DNA of 11,287 nucleotides from Acidimicrobiaceae bacterium. Lineage in GTDB: Bacteria > Actinomycetota > Acidimicrobiia > Acidimicrobiales > RAAP-2. A model generated the notes under the pieces. That model had not been told where the DNA came from, did not search any database, and worked only from the letters and a program-made list of their open reading frames with translations. Location: contig PLXU01000142.1 of the NCBI GenBank assembly GCA_003151555.1, positions 1,287 to 12,573 of the forward strand. The letters are read 5' to 3'. Position numbers and translations under genes: made by a program. Every line of letters begins with the position of its first letter. The first letter of the stretch is position 1. Below, piece by piece: positions 1-5,172 of this stretch.

Positions 1-614
1 GTGACGGTCGTCGTGGTTGCCTTGGCGGTCGTCGTGGTTGTCTTGGCGGTCGTCGTAGTTGTCTTGACGGTCGTCGGAGTGGTACCGCCGCCAGAGGAGG
101 CGGCCTTAAGAATGGGTGTGGCGGACGCGGATGTGGAGGCCGCCTTCACGATGTACCACTTGCCACCGTCAAATGACTTGCCCTCGCCCTTGGATCCTTT
201 CGCGCCGGCGTCGCCGATGAAGGTGTACAGCGGGTACGAGTTGAACGTGACCTGCTTGGTGGTGGCGCTGCGTGCGACAAAGCCAATCTTTCCTTTGACG
301 TTGGACCCGAGGCTAATGGCGGTCACGGAGCTCTTGACGGTGACGGGGATCCATGACGAAAGGCAGGCGCCCTTGCACTTGAGCTTGGCGCCTTTTTCGA
401 CGCTCAATACGTACAGGGTCTTCGAAGCGCTCGTGGCCAGCGCCCCGGGGAAGCCCGCGACATTGACCGACTGCAGCACCGGCGTCGATGCGCCGGAGGG
501 GACCACGATGGGTCCGGCGAGCAGTGCTGCGACGCCGAGCGAAACGAAGGAGATCTTCGTGGCCCGCGAAGCGCGCCTACCTCGTGGCAACTTCTGAGAA
601 CTCGTAGTCGACAT
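1..614 (-). CDS. Secreted Lipoprotein_15-type protein with Thr/Lys repeat tail (3' end outside window)
   Basis: The minus strand is open from an ATG at 614-612 to the window edge, 204 codons with no stop. AAAGGAG (628-622) lies 7 nt before the ATG. Residues 1-20 are Arg/Lys-rich and are followed by a hydrophobic segment (about 21-39) and a possible cleavage site near SGAS (40-43), so export is likely. There is no lipobox Cys. The mature part has C80-x3-C84-x3-W88 and then a Y130-x-F-x-GD...G...G.G...GG-x-WY motif (130-154), the signature of the 'secreted repeat of unknown function' family (PF03640, COG4315). From about residue 182 it runs into TTTT-A-K heptads. The family is extracytoplasmic and its biochemical role is not established. 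Third-position GC is high in this frame. The Val-rich reading of the opposite strand is its shadow. The total length and C-terminus (wall anchor or further repeats) cannot be seen. Confidence 0.85.
   Translation of the reverse strand, partial: MSTTSSQKLPRGRRASRATKISFVSLGVAALLAGPIVVPSGASTPVLQSVNVAGFPGALATSASKTLYVLSVEKGAKLKCKGACLSSWIPVTVKSSVTAISLGSNVKGKIGFVARSATTKQVTFNSYPLYTFIGDAGAKGSKGEGKSFDGGKWYIVKAASTSASATPILKAASSGGGTTPTTVKTTTTTAKTTTTTAKATTTTV
6..68 (-). repeat. Three 21-bp tandem repeats encoding AKTTTTT heptads
   Basis: Units at 6-26, 27-47 and 48-68 differ at only a few positions, with a degenerate partial unit after 68. On the minus strand each encodes a seven-residue Ala/Val-Lys-(Thr)n unit. 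A Thr-rich extended tail like this suits a spacer or O-glycosylated stalk in a secreted protein. Such arrays vary in copy number by slippage. The array continues past the window edge, so the full copy number is unknown. Confidence 0.85.
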
Positions 615-637
615 CGGATCGCTCCTTTGGGTTTCGT

Positions 638-657
638 ACGTTGCAATCTGGCAACGT
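638..657 (-). promoter_or_regulatory. 7-bp inverted repeat in the leader of the secreted-protein gene
   Basis: ACGTTGC (638-644) and GCAACGT (651-657) are perfect complements around a 6-nt spacer. The element ends 23 nt before the ATG at 614 and just upstream of its Shine-Dalgarno. It could be an operator half-site pair or an mRNA hairpin. No flanking promoter is clear enough to choose between these. Confidence 0.4.
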
Positions 658-665
658 CGCGCACA

Positions 666-677
666 TAGGTATACCTA
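666..677. promoter_or_regulatory. 12-bp perfect palindrome TAGGTATACCTA
   Basis: This A/T-rich palindrome lies in the 210-bp gap upstream of the secreted-protein gene, 52 nt before its ATG. It contains TATACC, read on the minus strand as a possible -10, although no convincing -35 sits at the right distance. A binding site for a dimeric regulator overlapping the promoter is the simplest reading, by inference only. Confidence 0.3.
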
Positions 678-753
678 GGGCCGGCGCGATTTGTTCAGTT
701 GAATTATCAAATTACTGGAGCATTGTAGATTCTGCGGGCGACGTCAACTAGGC

Positions 754-767
754 GAACGCCGGCGTTC
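754..767. promoter_or_regulatory. 14-bp perfect palindrome GAACGCCGGCGTTC
   Basis: The palindrome lies 57 nt beyond the stop of the zinc-ribbon gene (825-1850) and 140 nt before the next ATG. It could be an operator, or a short stem with a CCGG loop ending the zinc-ribbon transcript. There is no T-tract on either side, so the terminator reading is weak. Confidence 0.3.
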
Positions 768-824
768 CACGTCATTGAGTCCGACCCATCCCCTAGGCGC
801 CCCCGTGGCGTGGCGACCGAGTGA

Positions 825-1850
825 TCAAGCGGGCAAGTTCCAGTGATACTGAAACCATTCCACCGTGGACGGCGTTGGCGCTATTTGAGTAGAGGAGAGA
901 AACGTGACTATGCCACTGGTGCAGGCGTTGCTCTTGAGATTATTGAGACTCAGTTCGGGTGTCACTGTGGGGAAGAGGGCCTGGTCGGTGATCGAAGTGC
1001 CATTACTTAATACCAAGGTCAGTAAGGGGGGCCCCTCGCCTGCGGCGGTGGGGTAGTTTGGTCCGGCACATATTGTCATGCTCACACCAACTTCGTAACT
1101 CTGGTCAGTATTGTGGGGTTCCGTGAAGTTAATAGATTTCACCGTCATCGTCGTAAAGCCCCCTATGTCGTCCGGGATGTTCGCCGTCTGTCCAGCTGAA
1201 TAAGAAAGCACGGGGGGAGGGCTGAGGATCTGCGTGAGGGCGTTATCCAATCGGTGGATCGCCAAGATGTCGTCCACGGACCCGGCGCAACCCCAAATCC
1301 CGATCACGATACCCGCGACCGCGAGCCACCGACCGCCCTTATGCCAGTTGGATTCTTTAATCTGCAGGAGCGCGAAGATTCCGAAGAGAACGGCGAGCAG
1401 GGACGTGAACAGGGAGAGCCAAGCCTCCTCGATGTTAAAGAGCGACGAGAGTCCGAAGAGGAAGAAGAGCGAGAGAATCAACGAGGTAATGGCGAGGCCG
1501 CTCGTACCATAGGTCTGGAACGAGTGCAATGGCGTCGAAGGCTCCGTTGGCATTTTTCGGGGGTAGGACGATGTCGTGGAGTACGGCGCGTCCGGAACCT
1601 CTACGCGCATCGCAGAAGGAGGTTCACTGCCCGCGACCTCGGCGTTGGACCTGCCTGCCCCGACGGAGGAGGTCGTAGATTTTTGCGCAGACCCCACGGG
1701 TGTCGCGCAGGCATAACAGAAGGCCGACCCCTCCACCAGTTCCGCACCACAGCCCATGCAGTATTTGGCCGGTCGGGTCACTGCCCCGCAGTGGTGCACG
1801 GAGTTCACGGCGTCAACGGGAGTTTCCTTGCCGCACCACTTGCAATACAT
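825..1850 (-). CDS. Double zinc-ribbon membrane protein with DUF4190-like region, paralog A
   Basis: The 341-residue protein starts at an ATG with GGGAG 7 nt upstream. Two zinc-binding modules open it: C3-x2-C6 with H20/C21, then C31-x2-C34 with C45-x2-C48. A Ser/Pro-rich linker (about 52-112) follows. Three hydrophobic helices (about 117-137, 143-164, 175-195) include a G-x-LAVAGIVIG stretch typical of DUF4190-like proteins. The remaining 140 residues form a soluble domain, probably outside the membrane, with two cysteines (C261, C310) conserved in the neighbouring paralog. It may be a DUF4352-like beta-sandwich, but that is inference. The cytoplasmic zinc ribbon plus external domain suggests a sensor or envelope scaffold. 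No catalytic motif is visible. It is the downstream member of a tandem pair, 212 bp after paralog B, and probably has its own promoter. Confidence 0.85.
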   Translation of the reverse strand: MYCKWCGKETPVDAVNSVHHCGAVTRPAKYCMGCGAELVEGSAFCYACATPVGSAQKSTTSSVGAGRSNAEVAGSEPPSAMRVEVPDAPYSTTSSYPRKMPTEPSTPLHSFQTYGTSGLAITSLILSLFFLFGLSSLFNIEEAWLSLFTSLLAVLFGIFALLQIKESNWHKGGRWLAVAGIVIGIWGCAGSVDDILAIHRLDNALTQILSPPPVLSYSAGQTANIPDDIGGFTTMTVKSINFTEPHNTDQSYEVGVSMTICAGPNYPTAAGEGPPLLTLVLSNGTSITDQALFPTVTPELSLNNLKSNACTSGIVTFLSSTQIAPTPSTVEWFQYHWNLPA

Positions 1851-2062
1851 AGTTGTCTCCCGAAACTATCCCGGATACCGCAATCCCGAGTTGACCGTAC
1901 TCGATTTGACGAAGGTCTCCAGTGATGTCGTCACTAGGTGAACGGCGCCGCTGTTACGAATTGGTTCGCCCGCTCTCTTGCGGGTCCGCTCGCAAAATAT
2001 GGTCGGTTCCAATCTGGGCTCGTACGGCCAGGCAAGTGAATCGCCCGAGCCTTGTCGCGTTT

Positions 2063-3112
2063 TCAACGTTGCGGTATTCGCCAAAAGGTAAAGGCGGCAA
2101 ACAATGTTCGGTCGGTGGGGTCCGTCGGGGCTACGCCAAAACGGCCGCCGAAGAATGGCATCAAGGAAGTGAAACCAGAAGCAATGTAGCCACTGACGCA
2201 CTGATCAGCGTGAAGGCGGGAAAACGTTAGGGGCGTATTCGCAATATTGCCATCGATGTCGGTCGGTTCAAGCCTGAATTGCTTGTTATAAGTCTCAAAC
2301 AAGAAATCACCCGACGAAAGTTTGGAACCGCTCTTGCCGGCGCACACTCGGACTTTGAACGCCGCCCACTTCCAGCCTTGGGGCGGATATGCGGCGGTAT
2401 ATTGCACTGGATAGGTCATGGATTCAACAGTGATGCTGCGCAGGCCATAGCTGTGCGTCAACGTTTTCGTCGTTCCCATGGGTACCGTCACCGGCGGCGG
2501 CGGAATCAGCTGCTTTATCGCATTTATTTCATCATTGAGTTTGATCTGATTGTGTACCGCGCCAATAAATCCCCACGTCCCAATCAAAATACCGGCCACC
2601 GCGAGGGACCGGCCAGCGAGTGGCCACGCAGCGCGCTTGATGTTCACGAGGGCGACGACGCCGAAGGTCACCGCGATCAGTGCTAAGACGATTTCATCCC
2701 ACGAGAGAAACACCCCAAAGGGTGAGAACAACGAGTACAGCCAGAACATTGAAATGACGAGTGACGCGATCGCAAAGTAACTCGTGCCGTGTTGAGGCAC
2801 GAAGCGCTGGTGGGGTGCACCACTGGGCGCGCTCGCGGGCGCAAGGGTCGACACGTTGAAGCTTCCAACTGGTGCGGGTGGCCGCAGCCCTTCATGATCC
2901 GACTCGTCACTGGACGTTGTTGGTGGCATTGCGTTGACCGCGGGACGAGGCAACTCTCCCACTGGCGTGGCGCACGAGAAGCAGAAGGACGAATCTTCTT
3001 TCAAACGCGTGCCGCAGCCCCGACAGAACGCGGCCGGTCGTTCCTTCGAGCCGCAGTCGTGAAAGAGCGGACGACTTCCCGGTAGAAACTCTCCGCACCA
3101 TCTGCAGTACAT
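2063..3112 (-). CDS. Double zinc-ribbon membrane protein with DUF4190-like region, paralog B
   Basis: This 349-residue protein has the same layout as its downstream neighbour. Zinc modules are C3/C6/H18/C20 and C30/C33/C44/C47, followed by a linker rich in Pro, Ser and Ala, three membrane helices (about 112-131, 138-157, 167-187) and a C-terminal domain with C257 and C305. The first ~53 residues are about half identical between the two. I place the start at the ATG 3112-3110 because paralog A begins with the same MYC(K/R)WCG. The frame stays open to a TTG at 3157 (15 more residues, not paralog-like), and neither start has a strong ribosome site; a TGGA lies 9 nt before the ATG. The function is unknown. 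The matching external Cys pair argues for a conserved disulphide-stabilised fold. An ancient tandem duplication is the likely origin. Confidence 0.82.
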   Translation of the reverse strand: MYCRWCGEFLPGSRPLFHDCGSKERPAAFCRGCGTRLKEDSSFCFSCATPVGELPRPAVNAMPPTTSSDESDHEGLRPPAPVGSFNVSTLAPASAPSGAPHQRFVPQHGTSYFAIASLVISMFWLYSLFSPFGVFLSWDEIVLALIAVTFGVVALVNIKRAAWPLAGRSLAVAGILIGTWGFIGAVHNQIKLNDEINAIKQLIPPPPVTVPMGTTKTLTHSYGLRSITVESMTYPVQYTAAYPPQGWKWAAFKVRVCAGKSGSKLSSGDFLFETYNKQFRLEPTDIDGNIANTPLTFSRLHADQCVSGYIASGFTSLMPFFGGRFGVAPTDPTDRTLFAAFTFWRIPQR

Positions 3113-3357
3113 GACGTTTTGTCCATTCTTCGCTCGTAGCGATGTGGGCTTGGGCAACTCTACTTAATCGACCTCAGAGTCTGGAGTACCGCAATAAGTA
3201 GGAAATCTTGGGTTTCGAATCTGAACTCGTCGCGTCGCCACGCTTACTCGCCCCATTACGCCTCGGTTCACGTCGGTGCTGTCAGTCAGAATTCACCTGT
3301 TGTCTCACTCTGCCGCAAGAATTTCACTCACTCACAATCCGCTCGCGAGACCTCTGT

Positions 3358-3639
3358 TCACTGCTCACGAGCCATCACGAGAACGACGGCCCGCTGGGCC
3401 GCGGCGCAACTGGCCATGGCGTCGAAGGCCGATTCAAAGACAACCTAGAAGCTGTCTCCCTCTGTTCCCAATTCCCGTCCGCCGCCGTGGCCAACGGCTT
3501 CGCGCAAGAGCACTCGTTGCGCGGAGAGCGCGTGCGCGTATTGATCTCCGAGCCGGGACGGCAGAGCGGTCGAACCCTCAATGTCGCTGAAGAGCAGCGT
3601 CACCGTGTCTTCGCGAAGTTCGGTCGCGACATTTGCCAC
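3358..3639 (-). pseudogene. Decayed N-terminal fragment of a class III adenylate/guanylate cyclase
   Basis: Reading from a GTG at 3639, the first 64 codons carry a recognisable cyclase front end: VTLLFSDIEGST (13-24) with metal-ligand Asp19, LGD-x-Y, LLREA and GGxExxTEGDSF with second ligand Asp62. A TAG (3447-3445) then breaks the frame, but homology resumes past it (VVFESAFDAM...AAQRAV, to about 3385). It then ends at a TGA (3360-3358) without the rest of the ~170-residue catalytic domain. No other frame downstream restores the domain. No Shine-Dalgarno and no leaderless -10 precede the GTG, and TGA lies in frame five codons upstream. In intact relatives this module makes cAMP or cGMP, often fused to ATPase or regulatory domains. 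This copy cannot. Sequencing error could explain the stop, but not the missing 3' half. Confidence 0.72.
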
Positions 3640-3728
3640 GTCGTAGAAGGTTCAGTCCTATGCCGTTGGGGATGGTTACGTGATCGCTGGTGCTACCCTC
3701 CGAACTAGTTCGTTGAAGAGGGAGCACG

Positions 3729-4610
3729 ATGGCGTTTGCACACCACGGTGACGTTGCGATCTATTTCGACACCTTCGGTCGCCCCTCCGATTCACCGTTG
3801 CTGCTCATTAGCGGCCTGGGCAGTCAGTGCATCAATTATCGCGAAGAGATGTGTGAGCGTTTGGCAGCCGGGGGTTACTTCGTCATCCGCTTCGATAACC
3901 GCGACGTGGGTTTGTCGTCCAAGATGGAGGATTGCTCGAAGATTGCAGGCGAAGAGAATGGCCTGGTCGCCGGTGCCCAAGGTGGGCGCGGCTCGTACCT
4001 GCTCGGCGATATGGCTCGCGACGCGCTGGCCGTACTGGACGCCCTGGGCATTGAGCGGGCCCACGTGCTCGGGGCCTCAATGGGGGGCATGATTGCCCAG
4101 ACGATGGCCATCGAACACGCCGAGCGTCTGCTCACCCTGACCTCGTTCATGTCCACCACGGGTGACCCCGACGTCGGGCGGTCCTCGCCCGAGGCGCATG
4201 AGCTCTTCACGTCACCGCGGGCGAAGGACCGTGACAGTTACGTCGCTCTCCAAATAGCCAGCGCGCGAGTATGGGGGAGTCCGGCCTGCCTTGACGTGCA
4301 GTACCGCGCGGCGAACGCCGCGGAGGCGTTTGACCGGAATTTCTGTCCCGCGGGGGTCGCCCGCCAATTACTGGCTATACAGCACTCCGGTTCGCGTACC
4401 GCTGCGCTCGCCGAGGTGCGAGTTCCTACCCTGGTGCTGCACGGCGACGCCGACCAACTCATTGACGCCAGCGGAGGGCGGCGAACAGCTGAGGCGATTC
4501 CTGGCGCGCGTTTTGTATTGATCGAGGGTCTGGGACACGACTATCCGCCCCAGTACTGGGACCAACTGATTGGTCTCGTGCACGCGCACGTCGGTGAAAT
4601 CCGAGAGTGA
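3729..4610 (+). CDS. Alpha/beta-fold hydrolase
   Basis: The 293-residue protein starts at an ATG behind GAGGGAG, 4 nt upstream. The catalytic triad is readable: nucleophile elbow G115-A-S117-M-G-G, acid in HGDADQLI (D242 most likely) and base H270 in GLGHD. SGLG (28-31) is the expected oxyanion strand-loop. The FDNRDVGLS stretch (55-63) is typical of the actinobacterial branch near RdmC-type methylesterases and related hydrolases. It has no signal peptide or membrane segment, so it is cytoplasmic. The length is normal for the family. The substrate cannot be told from sequence; ester hydrolysis is likeliest and epoxide or C-C hydrolysis possible. It stands alone, divergent from the dead cyclase and 129 bp ahead of a small membrane-protein gene that has its own promoter-like sequence. 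Confidence 0.93.
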   Translation: MAFAHHGDVAIYFDTFGRPSDSPLLLISGLGSQCINYREEMCERLAAGGYFVIRFDNRDVGLSSKMEDCSKIAGEENGLVAGAQGGRGSYLLGDMARDALAVLDALGIERAHVLGASMGGMIAQTMAIEHAERLLTLTSFMSTTGDPDVGRSSPEAHELFTSPRAKDRDSYVALQIASARVWGSPACLDVQYRAANAAEAFDRNFCPAGVARQLLAIQHSGSRTAALAEVRVPTLVLHGDADQLIDASGGRRTAEAIPGARFVLIEGLGHDYPPQYWDQLIGLVHAHVGEIRE

Positions 4611-4649
4611 TCCGGGGTCGATCAGAGGTGCTCGCGTCGAATTTGCCTG

Positions 4650-4665
4650 GTGCGCGAAGGCGCAC
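4650..4665 (+). terminator. GC-rich hairpin after the hydrolase gene
   Basis: GTGCGC (4650-4655) and GCGCAC (4660-4665) form a perfect 6-bp stem with a GAAG loop, 39 nt past the hydrolase stop. No U-tract follows, so this would be a U-less terminator of the kind often proposed in actinobacteria. A second 7-bp stem follows at 4684-4701. Confidence 0.4.
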
Positions 4666-4683
4666 GGGTGGCCGCAGTTTCTC

Positions 4684-4701
4684 CACCGGCTTTAGTCGGT
4701 G
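4684..4701 (+). terminator. Second hairpin between hydrolase and small membrane gene
   Basis: CACCGGC (4684-4690) pairs with GTCGGTG (4695-4701), one G-U included, around a TTTA loop. It could act together with the stem at 4650-4665 to end the hydrolase transcript. It also sits just ahead of the -35 region for the gene at 4740, so a regulatory role is not excluded. Confidence 0.3.
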
Positions 4702-4727
4702 AGTCGTGATTCAATCGCAAACCTGGT

Positions 4728-4733
4728 TAGTGT
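4728..4733 (+). promoter_or_regulatory. Leaderless -10 hexamer TAGTGT
   Basis: TAGTGT matches TANNNT and is separated by exactly six bases from the ATG at 4740, so transcription would begin at the start codon. GTGATT (4706-4711) is a weak -35 at 16-nt spacing. The gene has no Shine-Dalgarno, which fits a leaderless mRNA. Confidence 0.5.
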
Positions 4734-4739
4734 GGGCTC

Positions 4740-5060
4740 ATGTTTCGTAGCATTGTTGCTTTCCTGGGCCTCGCCGCCGCGGGCATTGGCATATGGCTTA
4801 TTACGACCGAGCAGCCAAAGAACGCGGCCTGCAACGCCTCCAGTCACGGGGGAACCGGCACGCTCTCGGGTACGGGTATCGGGGTGGGCACTAGCTGTCT
4901 GAACATCGTGTGGTCCTACTTCGGTGGGTTCGTCTTGCTCGCCTTCGGTGTGCTGACCGTGGTGGTTGCGCTCGCCATGATGAGAAAGACGCGTCGTAAC
5001 AAGAATCCGCGGCGAACCGAACCACTCGTCTACCCCTACAAGAACCCACTCGATCGTTGA
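4740..5060 (+). CDS. Small two-helix membrane protein of unknown function
   Basis: The 106-residue product has a hydrophobic helix at 4-22, a Gly/Ser/Thr-rich loop with two cysteines (C31, C53), a second helix at about 58-80 and a basic tail (RKTRRNKNPRR, 82-92). By the positive-inside rule the tail is cytoplasmic and the loop external, where the two cysteines could form a disulphide. The first helix could also act as a signal anchor. I do not recognise a named family. The start is chosen from the TANNNT hexamer six bases upstream; no ribosome site is present. It converges on the GGDEF-EAL gene, with hairpins between them. Confidence 0.72.
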   Translation: MFRSIVAFLGLAAAGIGIWLITTEQPKNAACNASSHGGTGTLSGTGIGVGTSCLNIVWSYFGGFVLLAFGVLTVVVALAMMRKTRRNKNPRRTEPLVYPYKNPLDR

Positions 5061-5072
5061 CGAACTGGACGC

Positions 5073-5095
5073 CGGGCGATATCGGCGATAGCCCG
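5073..5095. terminator. Hairpin between convergent genes
   Basis: CGGGC (5073-5077) pairs with GCCCG (5091-5095), and TATC (5080-5083) with GATA (5087-5090), leaving a GA bulge and a GGC loop. It sits 12 nt past the small membrane gene's stop. Neither side has a T-tract. Confidence 0.4.
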
Positions 5096-5147
5096 ATGTC
5101 GCGGCGAAAGAGGGTTTCGTGACCTCTCGACCCGCTTCGACGCGGGC

Positions 5148-5172
5148 GGCCCACTGTGTTAGCCGGTGGGCC
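5148..5172 (-). terminator. Inverted repeat spanning the GGDEF-EAL stop codon
   Basis: GGCCCAC (5148-5154) and GTGGGCC (5166-5172) are perfect 7-bp complements around an 11-nt loop holding the TAA stop (5161-5159). A smaller stem, CCCGC/GCGGG (5131-5146), follows on the minus-strand transcript. Together they could end the transcript right after translation stops. Confidence 0.35.

Noticed and set aside
1..597. Plus-strand Val-rich open frame of 198 codons
   Set aside because: It is the complement of the Thr/Lys repeat and Lipoprotein_15 gene on the minus strand, which has a ribosome site, signal peptide and family motifs.
1254..1925. Plus-strand 223-codon open frame
   Set aside because: Shadow of zinc-ribbon paralog A; Arg/Glu-rich composition, no recognisable domain.
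2069..2076. Plus-strand TTGCGGTA near the 3' end of paralog B
   Set aside because: It lies in coding sequence and opposite orientation to the upstream copies, so it is probably coincidence.
3208..3708. Plus-strand 166-codon open frame
   Set aside because: Lies antisense to the cyclase remnant, shows no domain, and has low-complexity Arg/Ser-rich composition.
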